A stretch of DNA of 64,000 bases from Prevotella sp. (GTDB lineage Bacteria > Bacteroidota > Bacteroidia > Bacteroidales > Bacteroidaceae), in the NCBI GenBank assembly GCA_016901395.1, contig JAEAMQ010000020.1:1-64000 (forward strand). Direction: 5' to 3'. Positions 37,093 to 48,206 of the stretch are shown piece by piece (the first letter of the stretch is position 1; each line of letters opens with the position of its first letter). Made by a program: the position numbers and the translations under genes. Under the pieces are notes generated by a model. The model did not search any database. It was not told where the DNA came from and worked only from the letters and a program-made list of their open reading frames with translations.

Positions 37093-37133
37093 AAAAAGCA
37101 CGCAAACGTTTACGAGGCATTTCCGTGCTTTTT
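37093..37133. terminator. Hairpin between the small RNA and hflX
   Basis: AAAAAGCACG (37093-37102) pairs with CGTGCTTTTT (37124-37133). It has terminator form on both strands, but no gene obviously ends here. Confidence 0.45.
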
Positions 37134-37187
37134 ACGAAACAATATTAAAAAAGCGAGGCTCCAAACTCAATTTTACAATCTTTTCTG

Positions 37188-37195
37188 TATCTTTG
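37188..37195 (+). promoter_or_regulatory. -7 box for hflX
   Basis: TATCTTTG matches TAnnTTTG and lies 24 bases before the ATG. No clear -33 element. Confidence 0.55.
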
Positions 37196-37219
37196 CACCT
37201 ATTATAATAAATAGATTAA

Positions 37220-38467
37220 ATGAAGGAATTTGTCATTTCAGAGGTCAAGGCCGAAACTGCCGTTCTCGTGGGTCTCATTACCCCCCAGCAGGACGAGGCC
37301 AAGACCAAGGAATATCTTGATGAGCTCGAGTTTCTGGCCGATACTGCCGGAGCGGTCACCGTGAAGCGATTCACCCAGCGTGCCGCCGGACCCAGCACAG
37401 TGAGTTATGTGGGCAAAGGAAAGCTCGAGGAAATCAGGCAATATATCAAAGACGAGGAAGACAACGACCGAGAGGTGGGCATGGTGATCTTTGACGACGA
37501 GCTATCGGCCAAGCAGATGCGCAACATCGAGGCCGAGCTGAAGGTGAAAATCCTCGACCGCACATCGCTCATCCTCGACATTTTTGCCATGCGTGCACAG
37601 ACGGCCAACGCCAAAACACAGGTGGAGCTGGCGCAATACCGATACATGCTGCCCCGATTGCAGCGGCTCTGGACCCACCTGGAGCGTCAGGGCGGAGGCT
37701 CTGGATCGGGCGGAGGAAAAGGTAGCGTGGGATTGCGCGGACCGGGTGAGACCCAGTTGGAGATGGACCGACGCATCATCCTGCACCGCATCACACTGCT
37801 GAAACAGCGACTCTTGGAGATCGACAAGCAGAAAACCACCCAGCGCAAGAACCGCGGACGGCTCATCCGAGTGGCCCTTGTGGGCTACACCAATGTGGGC
37901 AAGTCGACCATCATGAACCTGCTCGCCAAGAGCGACGTGTTTGCAGAGAACAAGCTTTTTGCCACACTCGACACCACCGTGCGCAAGGTGGTGGTGGAAA
38001 ACCTGCCGTTCCTGCTGGCCGACACCGTGGGATTTATACGCAAACTCCCAACGGACTTGGTCGATTCGTTTAAGTCTACCCTCGACGAGGTGCGTGAAGC
38101 AGACCTGCTGGTGCATGTGGTCGACATCTCTCACCCCGACTTCGAGGAGCAGATCAATGTGGTGAACCAGACGCTCAAGGACCTGGACTGCTCCGATCGG
38201 CCTATGATGATTGTGTTCAACAAGATTGACAACTATCACTGGACGGACAAGGAGCCTGATGACCTGACACCGGAAACCAAAGAAAATATATCGCTCGATG
38301 AACTGAAAAAGACATGGATGGCGCGTCTACAAGAGAACTGTCTGTTTATCTCAGCCAAGCAACGGGAAAACCTCGACGAGTTCCGCGAGGTGCTCTATCG
38401 CAAGGTACGCGAGCTGCATGTGCAGAAATATCCTTATAACGACTTCCTCTATCCGGTGGAAGATTAA
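37220..38467 (+). CDS. hflX: Ribosome-associated GTPase HflX
   Basis: GTPase that splits stalled or heat-damaged ribosomes. 415 aa. The N-terminal HflX domain includes FDDELSAKQMRNIEAEL and DRTSLILDIFAMRAQTANAKTQVELAQ. A Gly-rich GGGSGSGGGKGSVGLRGPGETQLE linker precedes the coiled coil. The G domain has G1 GYTNVGKST (222-230), DTVGFIRKLP (G3) and NKID (G4). Single gene with its own promoter; a repeat hairpin follows. Confidence 0.96.
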   Translation: MKEFVISEVKAETAVLVGLITPQQDEAKTKEYLDELEFLADTAGAVTVKRFTQRAAGPSTVSYVGKGKLEEIRQYIKDEEDNDREVGMVIFDDELSAKQMRNIEAELKVKILDRTSLILDIFAMRAQTANAKTQVELAQYRYMLPRLQRLWTHLERQGGGSGSGGGKGSVGLRGPGETQLEMDRRIILHRITLLKQRLLEIDKQKTTQRKNRGRLIRVALVGYTNVGKSTIMNLLAKSDVFAENKLFATLDTTVRKVVVENLPFLLADTVGFIRKLPTDLVDSFKSTLDEVREADLLVHVVDISHPDFEEQINVVNQTLKDLDCSDRPMMIVFNKIDNYHWTDKEPDDLTPETKENISLDELKKTWMARLQENCLFISAKQRENLDEFREVLYRKVRELHVQKYPYNDFLYPVED

Positions 38468-38474
38468 AACAAAG

Positions 38475-38578
38475 GCTTCCCCAAGCCCCTCCAAAGGAGG
38501 GGATGTTGGAACACCTTTACTTATCCGGTTTTACCCGGGTAATATCACATCCCCTCCTTCGGAGGGGCTTGGGGAGGC
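38475..38578. repeat. Double REP-like hairpin downstream of hflX
   Basis: Two 32-base arms (38475-38506 and 38547-38578) are reverse complements with two mismatches. Each arm also folds on itself through CCCCTCC/GGAGGGG with a three-base loop, so the element can form one long stem or two small ones. It probably also ends the hflX transcript. Similar GC-rich palindromes occur near 33400. Confidence 0.8.
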
Positions 38579-38595
38579 CTCAAATACTAACAACT

Positions 38596-40449
38596 ATGGA
38601 CTACAGAAAACTCACCGACGAAGAGATTATCACCCTCGAAGACCGTAATTGCTGGGCCGAAGACTGGAACAGCATCAATGTTTCCGACGACTTCAAACCC
38701 AATTACATGCACCGCGTGCTGCTCTATGGAGAAGTAAACATCGGCGCTTTCGAGAAGAATGTGGAGGTTTCACGGGGCTTCTTCAAGCACTCCGGAATCA
38801 ACAACGCCACGCTGCGCAATGTGACAGTGGGTGACAACTGTCTGATAGAGAACATCGGCAACTACATCAACAACTACACAATCGGTGACGATTGCTACAT
38901 CTCCAACGTGTCGACGATGGAGACTACCGAAGGCGCGACCTACGGAGAGGGCAACCTGATATCCGTGCTCAATGAGGTGGGCGACGGCAATCTGGTGCTT
39001 TTCAAAAACCTGAACAGTCAGTTTGCGGCATTTATGGTGAAGCATTTCCGCGACAAGGACCTTAAGGAAGCCATTCGTCGCATCATCCGCGAGGACATCG
39101 AAATGTCGATCCCGGAACGTGGAACCATCGGCGACAGGGTGAAAATCGTGAACACCAAAGAGATTACCAACACCGTAATTGATGACGATTGCGAAATCAA
39201 CGGTGCGGCCCGACTGAGCGACACCACACTCCTCAGTGCCCCCAATGCCAGCGTATACATCGGAACGGGTGTAATCTGCGAGAACTCTATTATCAGCGAT
39301 GGGTCATCGATTACCAACTCTGTGAAGATACAAGACTGCTTTGTGGGTGAGGCTTGTCAGCTCAACAGTGGTTTTACAGCTTCGGCCAGCGTGTTTTTTG
39401 CCAACAGTTACATGAGCAACGGTGAGGCATGTGCGGCTTTCTGTGGTCCGTTTACCGCCAGCCATCACAAGAGTTCGCTGCTCATCGGTGCCCAGTTCAG
39501 TTTTTACAACGCTGGCTCTGCCACCAATTTCTCTAACCATGCCTATAAGATGGGACCCATGCATTGGGGTATCTTGGAACGCGGAACGAAGACAGCCAGC
39601 GGTGCATACCTACTTATGCCGGCCAATATAGGTACGTTCAGCGTGTGCTTCGGCAAACTGATGCACCACCCCGACACGCGCAATCTGCCTTTCTCTTATC
39701 TGGTTTCCTACAACGACACGATGTGTCTCTCGCCGGGACGCAATATCACAACCGTGGGACTTTACCGCGATATTCAGAAGTGGCCGAAGCGCGACGTGCG
39801 CCCGAAAGACTGCCAGAAGAGCATCGTCAACCAGGATTGGCTGTCACCTTTCTCCGTGGGCGAGATTGTCAAAGGCAAGAAAATTCTGGAAGATCTGCGC
39901 AATGCGTCGGGCGAGGACGTGTCAAACTACAACTTCCACGAGTATGTGATCAAGGCCTCCTCATTGCAGAAGGGCATAAAATACTACGACATCGCATTGC
40001 GAATCTATATGGGTGCGGTGCTCAAACGTGTGCTGAAACGTGACCCAGAGCTTGGAGCGCCGACCACAGAGATAGGTCTTGGCGACTGGAACGACCTTTC
40101 GGGACTGTTGCTACCCGCCTCAGAAGAACAGCGACTCATCACAGATATCAAGAACGGCACGCTCGACACGATTGATAAAATCCTTGAGCGGTTCCGCGAT
40201 ATCGATGCCCATTACCGTGAGTATCAGTGGACTTGGACCTACCAGCTCATCCTCGACTATTACGGACTGGATGAGATTACGCTCGATGATGCAGCCCGCA
40301 TCCGTGAGGATTATGTCACCGCGCGACGCGCTTGGATAGCCGAAATACGCAAAGATGCGGAGAAAGAATACCGCATGGGAGACGTGGAGAAAGAAGTGTT
40401 CGACAACTTTGTCAACAGCCTCGACCACGAAGGCTACTATGAGAATTGA
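38596..40449 (+). CDS. DUF4954 family beta-helix protein
   Basis: 617 aa, cytoplasmic. The first 300 residues contain hexapeptide-type turns (GDNCLIENIGNYINNYTIGDD, DDDCEINGAARLSDTTLL) typical of the left-handed beta-helix seen in sugar nucleotidyltransferases and acyltransferases. The C-terminal part is helical. No nucleotidyltransferase N-domain is present, so catalysis cannot be assigned; the family is DUF4954 as I recall. The ATG at 38596 is chosen because the frame upstream runs through the repeat hairpin at 38475-38578. The M16 peptidase gene follows after 34 bases. Confidence 0.8.
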   Translation: MDYRKLTDEEIITLEDRNCWAEDWNSINVSDDFKPNYMHRVLLYGEVNIGAFEKNVEVSRGFFKHSGINNATLRNVTVGDNCLIENIGNYINNYTIGDDCYISNVSTMETTEGATYGEGNLISVLNEVGDGNLVLFKNLNSQFAAFMVKHFRDKDLKEAIRRIIREDIEMSIPERGTIGDRVKIVNTKEITNTVIDDDCEINGAARLSDTTLLSAPNASVYIGTGVICENSIISDGSSITNSVKIQDCFVGEACQLNSGFTASASVFFANSYMSNGEACAAFCGPFTASHHKSSLLIGAQFSFYNAGSATNFSNHAYKMGPMHWGILERGTKTASGAYLLMPANIGTFSVCFGKLMHHPDTRNLPFSYLVSYNDTMCLSPGRNITTVGLYRDIQKWPKRDVRPKDCQKSIVNQDWLSPFSVGEIVKGKKILEDLRNASGEDVSNYNFHEYVIKASSLQKGIKYYDIALRIYMGAVLKRVLKRDPELGAPTTEIGLGDWNDLSGLLLPASEEQRLITDIKNGTLDTIDKILERFRDIDAHYREYQWTWTYQLILDYYGLDEITLDDAARIREDYVTARRAWIAEIRKDAEKEYRMGDVEKEVFDNFVNSLDHEGYYEN

Positions 40450-40483
40450 TGAATAGAACAGAGACTATGCTTAACAATAAACT

Positions 40484-43396
40484 ATGATAAGAATTAAAAC
40501 CGCTTTGGCGGCTATCGCCACAATGATGGTTGCAGCTGTTTCTGCACAGACCTATCACTATGAAACGGTGAAGGGAGACCCCATGCAGAGCCGCATCTAC
40601 ACCCTCGACAATGGATTGAAAATCTACCTTTCGGTTAACAAGGAGAAACCGAGATTGCAGACTTACATCGCCGTGCGCACCGGATCGCGCAATGATCCGG
40701 CCGAGACAACGGGGCTGGCCCACTATCTGGAGCACCTGATGTTCAAGGGAACAACCCATTTCGGTTCCAGCAATCTGCAGGCCGAGGCTCCCCTCCTCGA
40801 CTCCATCCAAAACCGATATGAGGCTTATCGCCGGCTCACCGACCCCGCAGCGCGCAAGAAAGCCTACCACGAGATTGACTCTATCTCACAACTTGCCGCT
40901 CAGTATAACATCCCCAACGAGTACGACAAACTCATGGCGAGCATCGGATCCGAAGGCAGCAACGCCTATACTTCAAACGATGTGACCTGCTATGTGGAGG
41001 ATATTCCGGCCAATGAGATAGAGACCTGGGCCAAAATCCAGAGCGACCGCTTCAAGAATATGGTCATCCGTGGTTTCCATACGGAGCTGGAATCGGTGTA
41101 TGAGGAGTATAACATTGGATTGACCAACGATGGACGGAAGTCGTGGGCAGCCCTCAACAAGTTGCTTTACCCCACTCATCCCTACGGCACGCAGACCACC
41201 ATCGGCACACAAAGCCATCTGAAGAACCCGTCGATCATCAATATCAAGAACTATTATAATAGGTATTACGTGCCCAACAATGTGGCTATCTGCATGGCCG
41301 GGGACTTCGATCCCGACAAGGTGGTGGCCACCATCGACAAGTATTTCGGCGACTGGAAGAAGAGTGAAAGCCTTTCCCGTCCCGAATATGCACCCGTCCG
41401 GGACTACACTTCACCCGTGGACACTACTGTCATTGGGCAGGAAGCGGAGTATGTGATGGTAGGATGGCGCACGCCGGGAGCGGCCAGTTATCAGGCCGAT
41501 ACGCTTCGGGTGATAGCCGATATCCTCAGCAACAACAAGGCCGGACTATTCGATGTTGACCTGAATATACCCATGAAGCTACAAGAATCGTCCGCATACT
41601 ATGAGGGAATGCACGATTATGGTCAGTTGGTTTTGGAGGCCATGCCGAAGCAGGGGCAGTCTTTGGAAACCATCAAAGGTATGGTTCTGGCCGAGGTTCA
41701 GAAGTTGAAAAAGGGCCTGTTTGCCGATAACCTGCTGCCATCAGTTGTCAATAACATGAAGCTCAACTACTACAAGTCGCTGCTTGACAACGAGTCGAGG
41801 GCGAATAAGTTTGTGGAAGCCTTCATCAATGACCAGAAATGGGAAGACCAGGTGAACGCCCTCGGCCGCATTGGAAAGATGACCAAGCAGCAGATTGTGG
41901 ACTTTGCCAACCGTCATCTCACCGACAACTATGTGGTGGTGTATAAGCGTCAGGGCACCGACACGACCATTCGCAAGATCGACAAGCCCGCCATCACGCC
42001 GATTCCGACCAACAACGACAAGCAAAGCGAGTTTCTCAAGGAGATGGTCAACACCGAGGCCACACCCATACAGCCGCGTTTTCTCGATTTCTCCAAGGAC
42101 TTGACCAAGACCAAGGTGGACCAGAACACGAAGGTGCTCTATAAGCAAAACACCGACGATGACCTCTTCACGCTGAAGTTTGACTTCCCCACCGGACTCG
42201 AAACAGACAACCGTCTGAGTGTGGCGGGTGACTTGATGGACTACGCCGGAGCCGGAAAGATGACGGCAAACGATATCAAAAAGGCCTTCTATGCACTCGC
42301 TTGCGACTATAATGTGCAGCTTTATGGCGACCATACGAGCTTCACTTTGAGCGGCCTCAACGAGAACATGCCGGCGGCATTGAAGCTCTTTGCCACCCTG
42401 ATGGAGAACGCAAAGATCAGCAAGGCAGACTACAACAATGTGGTAAGTCTTATCATCAAGGGGCGCGAAGACCGCAAAAAGAGCCAGAAAGACAACTTCA
42501 ACGCCTTGCGCAACTATGGTATCTATGGTGCGTTCAACCCCACCATCAACCAGATGCCGGCCGCACAGATGAAGTCGGCCGATGGCAATGCGCTCCTCGC
42601 AAGACTGAGAAACGTGCGCCATCTCTATCCCATGACGGTGATGTACTATGGTCCTTCGCAGGAGGAAGACCTCATTTCGCTCGTTCAGAAGACCTATCCC
42701 CGCAAGGCAGTAAAGGCCCAGAAGACTGCCGCCACCAACGTTTACACCGCCCAGCCCACTGAAAAGAGCGAGGTGCTCATTGCTCCCTACGATGCCAAAA
42801 ACATCTACATGATCCAGTATCACAATGAGAACAAGACCTGGTCGCCCGACAATGCCGCCGCCGATGCACTGTTCAACGAGTATTTCGGAGGTGGAATGAA
42901 CGCGATAGTATTCCAGGAACTGCGTGAGGCTCGGGGCTTGGCCTACTCCGCCGCAGCCCGATACGTGGAGCCTTGGCGTAAGAATGACAAGGAATATTTT
43001 TACACTTACATCATCACGCAAAGCGACAAGATGATGGATTGCGTCAATGAATTCAACTCCCTTCTCAACAATATGCCACAGCGTCAGGCTGGTTTTGATC
43101 TGGCCAAACAGAGCCTGTTGAAGACCCTTTCGACCCAACGCACCACAAGATTTAACGTGCTTCAGGCTTACATGGATGCCCAGGATTTGGGCCTCGACTA
43201 TGACATCGACCAGAAAATCTATAGTCAACTGCCCGCGCTCAAGCTCGAAGACCTCGTGAAGTATGCCGCCGACCGCATCTCCAACAAGCCCTACAAGTAT
43301 CTGATCTTGGGCGATGAGAAGAACCTCGACCTCAAGAGCTTGGAGAAGATAGCCCCCATCCATCGCGTCTCCACCAAGGAAATCTTCGGTTTCTAA
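40484..43396 (+). CDS. Secreted M16 (insulinase-type) zinc peptidase
   Basis: 970 aa with signal peptide (ALAAIATMMVAAVSAQ, cleavage likely after VSA), so periplasmic. The inverted zinc motif H80-Y-L-E83-H84 sits in GLAHYLEHLMFKGTTHFG, with the distal Glu in ELESVYEEYN. The full-length layout is four M16 domains in one chain, the second half lacking HxxEH, as in pitrilysin-like enzymes. GLAYSAAARYVEP near residue 820 is the conserved R/Y region of the inactive half. Family members degrade peptides of up to a few tens of residues; the substrate here is unknown. Confidence 0.93.
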   Translation: MIRIKTALAAIATMMVAAVSAQTYHYETVKGDPMQSRIYTLDNGLKIYLSVNKEKPRLQTYIAVRTGSRNDPAETTGLAHYLEHLMFKGTTHFGSSNLQAEAPLLDSIQNRYEAYRRLTDPAARKKAYHEIDSISQLAAQYNIPNEYDKLMASIGSEGSNAYTSNDVTCYVEDIPANEIETWAKIQSDRFKNMVIRGFHTELESVYEEYNIGLTNDGRKSWAALNKLLYPTHPYGTQTTIGTQSHLKNPSIINIKNYYNRYYVPNNVAICMAGDFDPDKVVATIDKYFGDWKKSESLSRPEYAPVRDYTSPVDTTVIGQEAEYVMVGWRTPGAASYQADTLRVIADILSNNKAGLFDVDLNIPMKLQESSAYYEGMHDYGQLVLEAMPKQGQSLETIKGMVLAEVQKLKKGLFADNLLPSVVNNMKLNYYKSLLDNESRANKFVEAFINDQKWEDQVNALGRIGKMTKQQIVDFANRHLTDNYVVVYKRQGTDTTIRKIDKPAITPIPTNNDKQSEFLKEMVNTEATPIQPRFLDFSKDLTKTKVDQNTKVLYKQNTDDDLFTLKFDFPTGLETDNRLSVAGDLMDYAGAGKMTANDIKKAFYALACDYNVQLYGDHTSFTLSGLNENMPAALKLFATLMENAKISKADYNNVVSLIIKGREDRKKSQKDNFNALRNYGIYGAFNPTINQMPAAQMKSADGNALLARLRNVRHLYPMTVMYYGPSQEEDLISLVQKTYPRKAVKAQKTAATNVYTAQPTEKSEVLIAPYDAKNIYMIQYHNENKTWSPDNAAADALFNEYFGGGMNAIVFQELREARGLAYSAAARYVEPWRKNDKEYFYTYIITQSDKMMDCVNEFNSLLNNMPQRQAGFDLAKQSLLKTLSTQRTTRFNVLQAYMDAQDLGLDYDIDQKIYSQLPALKLEDLVKYAADRISNKPYKYLILGDEKNLDLKSLEKIAPIHRVSTKEIFGF

Positions 43397-43405
43397 CGGT
43401 TCCCG

Positions 43406-43430
43406 TTCTCCGCCATACTATGGCGGAGAA
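43406..43430 (+). terminator. Perfect palindrome after the M16 gene
   Basis: TTCTCCGCCATA (43406-43417) pairs with TATGGCGGAGAA (43419-43430) around one base. No T-run. The core CCGCCATACTATGGCGG recurs with one change at 49316-49332. Confidence 0.55.
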
Positions 43431-43477
43431 ACACCAGAACGTCAATATTTATTATTCCATAAAATACAAAAACAACA

Positions 43478-45133
<1,656 letters not shown>

Positions 45134-45179
45134 TTGAATTTCACGGGGCAAGCCCATCGTTTGCCCTTCCCATATCCTC

Positions 45180-45210
45180 GCATCCCGGTGCCCGCAAGGC
45201 ATCGGGATGC
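45180..45210 (+). terminator. Terminator after fumarase
   Basis: GCATCCCGGTGCC (45180-45192) pairs with GGCATCGGGATGC (45198-45210) with one G-T pair; TTGCGTTTGG follows. Confidence 0.65.
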
Positions 45211-45244
45211 TTGCGTTTGGAGGGTTGCTGCACCATCCCAAGTA

Positions 45245-45310
45245 CTTGGGGATATCGTTTCCACGCCTTGGGGACATTGGTTCCAGGCCTTGGGGACATC
45301 ATGAAAAACA
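45245..45310. repeat. 22-base period array, locus F (2-3 units)
   Basis: Units start at 45245, 45267 and 45289, each opening with CTTGGGGA; units 1 and 2 match closely, unit 3 only in its first 12 bases. The period matches the other arrays but the sequence is the most divergent from their core. Confidence 0.55.
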
Positions 45311-45385
45311 CCAAATGAAGGCGTGGGATGGTTCTCGGCCTACAGGGAAATGCAACGAAAAGGAATTGAATTTTATACATATTCT

Positions 45386-45417
45386 TTTGATGTTTTCACA
45401 TTAATTACGTAACTTTG
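45386..45417 (+). promoter_or_regulatory. Promoter of the thiamine uptake operon
   Basis: TTTG (45386-45389), a 20-base spacer, TAACTTTG (45410-45417). Transcription would start just upstream of the riboswitch. Confidence 0.75.
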
Positions 45418-45436
45418 CACGTGGATAACAAAATGT

Positions 45437-45520
45437 TGTCTAAGGGGTGCCAGCCCGTTTGGGCGGCTGAGAACATACCCTCAAACCTGATCCGGATAAT
45501 GCCGGCGTAGGTAGGATAAA
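45437..45520 (+). promoter_or_regulatory. TPP riboswitch (THI element)
   Basis: The aptamer has the conserved blocks in order: AGGGGTGCC, GGCTGAGA, ACCCT, then AACCTGATCCGGATAATGCC and GGCGTAGG. The variable P3 arm is short (CAGCCCGTTTGGGCGG). It lies about 35-120 bases before the ATG of the TonB receptor. No separate terminator hairpin is obvious between aptamer and start, so translational control of the first gene is likely. Binding thiamine pyrophosphate should shut the uptake operon off. Confidence 0.95.
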
Positions 45521-45555
45521 TCCCTTTGTACTTATTTTCTAAAACTAAGGTATCA

Positions 45556-48027
45556 ATGAAAAGATTGTTTTATACCTCAACATTGGCTTTGACAGCTCTA
45601 TGTGTTGTGAGCGCACACGCAGAGCCGTCGGATAACGACTCCATTCGTCTGGCCCATCTGCAGGAAGTGACGGTCAAAGGCGTACGCGCCACCCAGAACG
45701 CACCCTTTGCAGTAGCCAATATCAGCAAGTCTCAACTCTCTAATTTCTCCAAGACCGGACAGGAACTGCCGTTTCTTTTCGCTCAGACACCGGGCATTTT
45801 GGCCTGGAGTGAGAACGGACTGGGCACTGGAACAGCTTATATGCGTATCCGTGGTGCCGCCGGTAGCCGTATCAACGTGACGCTCGACGGTGTGGCACTC
45901 AACTCACCCGAAGATCAGACCGTGTTCTGGGCCAACATGAACTCGTATGCCGCCCTGCTCGGTTCGGCACAGATTCAGCGAGGCATCGGCACCTCAACCA
46001 ACGGCGACGGTGCCTTCGGTGGCTCCATCTCGCTGGCCCTTGCCACTCCCTCGGAGACCCCGAGTCTGGAGATCACCGGCTCCTACGGCAGCTACAACAC
46101 CTATAATGTAGGTGCCAATTTCTCCACCGGACTGCTCTGGAATCACCTCATTTTCGACGGAGCCTACCACGAGACGGGCACCGACGGCTATCTCCACGGC
46201 ACCAGCGGACGGTCGGGTTCCTACTATGGCGGGCTCACATGGCTTGGCCGCAACTTCACTCTGCGTTACAAAAACGTAGGCAACTTCGAGAAGACTGGGC
46301 AGGCGTGGAACGGCGTAACGGCCGGCAACGACGATGCCTCACTCATGGACGACGGCATCCGCACCTATAAGGATATGTATAATCACGGGCTGGGGCGGTT
46401 CAATTCGCTCTACGAGTCGATCGTGTTCGATGCTGACAACTGGGTTTTCCCCAAGGATGCCAACGGCAATTACCAGACCCAGCGCTACACGATGGACGAC
46501 GGAAGTTATTGGAACAAGACCACCGACAACTTCTGGCAAAACCACAATATCCTCTCGGGCACATGGCAACCCAATGCGCATTGGACCCACAACGCCGCCC
46601 TGCACTACACCTACGGCTATGGATATTATAAGGAATTTCGCCCGAACTATAAGTTTGCCCGATTTGGCATCGTGCCTGTCCTGAGTAGTCAGGATACCAA
46701 TGCGCCCTGGCTGTCACCCGCCGTGAAGCGTGCCAACTTTGTGCGTCGCAAAGGATTGAAGCAGAACACCTACGGCGTTGTCTACAATGCCAACTATACT
46801 GACGACCTCTGGGACATCATCGGCGGCGTGAACCTGCAGCAGTTTCGTGGCAACCACTTCGGTTATCTCGACTACATTTCCAATGTGGGACAGAATGACG
46901 GGACCATTAACTTTGTGAAATCGTGGGACGGAAACAAATACTACGACTCGGATGCCGACAAGAACGACTATTCCGCCTATATCAAAGCTACAGAGCATCT
47001 CACCGAAAACTGGGATGCGTTTGTTGACTTGCAGTATCGTCATGTGGACTACAAGACGAGTGGAATCAATGACAAATTCTACCAGTTGAGCAACGGAACG
47101 TATGCCAACCAGAGACTCGACATCAACAAACACTATAACTTCTTTAACCCGAAAGCTGGTTTTAGCTTCCATCAGGGCGGCCACAAGGCCTATGCGTCGG
47201 TATCCTACGCCAGCCGCGAGCCGGAGCGCAACAACTTCACCGACAATGGCAACAACCCCGCGCCGAAGGCCGAACACCTCACCGACTACGAACTGGGTTA
47301 CAACTATAGCGGGTCCAACTGGCATGCGGGCGTGAACCTCTACTGCATGGATTACAAAGACCAGTTTGTGCAGACAGGCCAGTTGAGCGACATCGGAGAG
47401 AACCTCACGGTGAACATCAGCAAGAGCTACCGCCTCGGTGTGGAGCTCACTGCCGACTGGAGTCCGCTGCGCTGGCTCACCCTCATGGGCAATGCGGCCC
47501 TGTCGCAGAACAAGATCAAGGATTTCACGGAGTATGTAGACGATTGGGACAACCCCTATCCCGACGACTATAACTATGTGACTCAGACCTCAGCCTCGCA
47601 GCCCGACTTCAAGCCCACCACCGTGCACTATGACAACTCGACGCTGGCATTCTCGCCGTCGGCTATCCTCAACGGGTTTGTCGACGTGCATTATCAAGGC
47701 TGGCAACTTGTGTGGCACACCAATTATGTGAGTCGACAGTATCTGGACAACACCGCCAACAACGACCGTTCGCTGCCCAGTTTCTCGCAATCCAACGTGC
47801 GACTGAGCTATACCCTCAATCCAACCAAGCGATTGTTGGGTTTCAAGCAGATGGTAATTGGGCTTAATCTGAACAACGTCTTCGATGCCCACTATGCCAA
47901 CAGCGGCTGGGTATATAGTGCTGTGAGCCAGTCGTCGGGCTACACCAACGACAAGCGCTACTATCAGATTGGCTTCATTCCCATGGCCGGGTTTACTGCG
48001 ATGACTAATGTAACGCTGAGGTTTTAA
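45556..48027 (+). CDS. TonB-dependent receptor for thiamine
   Basis: Outer-membrane transporter of 823 aa. Signal peptide MKRLFYTSTLALTALCVVSAHA, a short extension with a TonB-box-like LQEVTVKG, a plug domain (SKTGQELPFLFAQTPGI, RIRGAAGSRINVTLDGVALNSPED), and a 22-strand-type barrel ending in ...MTNVTLRF, the usual C-terminal Phe. The upstream TPP riboswitch and the downstream pnuT make thiamine or a thiamine derivative the likely ligand. The ATG at 45556 has AAGG at the right distance and starts the signal peptide; a frame start within the riboswitch tail is rejected. Confidence 0.9.
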   Translation: MKRLFYTSTLALTALCVVSAHAEPSDNDSIRLAHLQEVTVKGVRATQNAPFAVANISKSQLSNFSKTGQELPFLFAQTPGILAWSENGLGTGTAYMRIRGAAGSRINVTLDGVALNSPEDQTVFWANMNSYAALLGSAQIQRGIGTSTNGDGAFGGSISLALATPSETPSLEITGSYGSYNTYNVGANFSTGLLWNHLIFDGAYHETGTDGYLHGTSGRSGSYYGGLTWLGRNFTLRYKNVGNFEKTGQAWNGVTAGNDDASLMDDGIRTYKDMYNHGLGRFNSLYESIVFDADNWVFPKDANGNYQTQRYTMDDGSYWNKTTDNFWQNHNILSGTWQPNAHWTHNAALHYTYGYGYYKEFRPNYKFARFGIVPVLSSQDTNAPWLSPAVKRANFVRRKGLKQNTYGVVYNANYTDDLWDIIGGVNLQQFRGNHFGYLDYISNVGQNDGTINFVKSWDGNKYYDSDADKNDYSAYIKATEHLTENWDAFVDLQYRHVDYKTSGINDKFYQLSNGTYANQRLDINKHYNFFNPKAGFSFHQGGHKAYASVSYASREPERNNFTDNGNNPAPKAEHLTDYELGYNYSGSNWHAGVNLYCMDYKDQFVQTGQLSDIGENLTVNISKSYRLGVELTADWSPLRWLTLMGNAALSQNKIKDFTEYVDDWDNPYPDDYNYVTQTSASQPDFKPTTVHYDNSTLAFSPSAILNGFVDVHYQGWQLVWHTNYVSRQYLDNTANNDRSLPSFSQSNVRLSYTLNPTKRLLGFKQMVIGLNLNNVFDAHYANSGWVYSAVSQSSGYTNDKRYYQIGFIPMAGFTAMTNVTLRF

Positions 48028-48029
48028 TC

Positions 48030-48206
48030 ATTCAAAATTCATCATTCAAAATTCAAAATTAGGCTGCGCCACCCCATGCGGATAGCTACACCAAAGAGAA
48101 GCGGCTCTCCTCATGCAGCTTAATGAGGAATTTTGAATGATGAATGATAGATTTTGAATAGGAAACGCGCAGCCTAATTTTGAATTTTGAATGATGAATT
48201 TTGAAT
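48030..48206. repeat. MITE-like inverted repeat element before pnuT
   Basis: Perfect 40-base inverted arms at 48030-48069 and 48167-48206, each made of ATTCAAAATTC-type words ending in AGGCTGCGC at the inner side. The 97-base centre contains further ATTTTGAAT copies. It starts 3 bases after the receptor's stop codon and its right arm contains both candidate start codons of pnuT (48191 and 48194). There is no transposase gene. Confidence 0.85.

Larger units (their letters stand above)
36192..37219. other. One-kilobase spacer with repeat, predicted small RNA and promoters
   Basis: No protein gene is credible; the short open frames have no family features or ribosome sites. It contains the nagB promoter (36216-36247), a 22-base array (36595-36660), a predicted minus-strand small RNA (36918-37036) with its promoter, a hairpin AAAAAGCACG/CGTGCTTTTT (37093-37102 and 37124-37133) and the hflX -7 box (37188). 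Confidence 0.7.
45134..45555. other. Spacer with terminator, repeat, promoter and TPP riboswitch
   Basis: No gene. In order: the fumarase terminator (45180-45210), a 22-base array (45245-45310), a full promoter (45386-45417) and the thiamine riboswitch (45437-45520). Confidence 0.8.

Noticed and set aside
45421-45436. GTGGATAAC as a DnaA box before the TPP riboswitch
   Set aside because: A single partial match, with no neighbours, inside a leader already explained by promoter and riboswitch.
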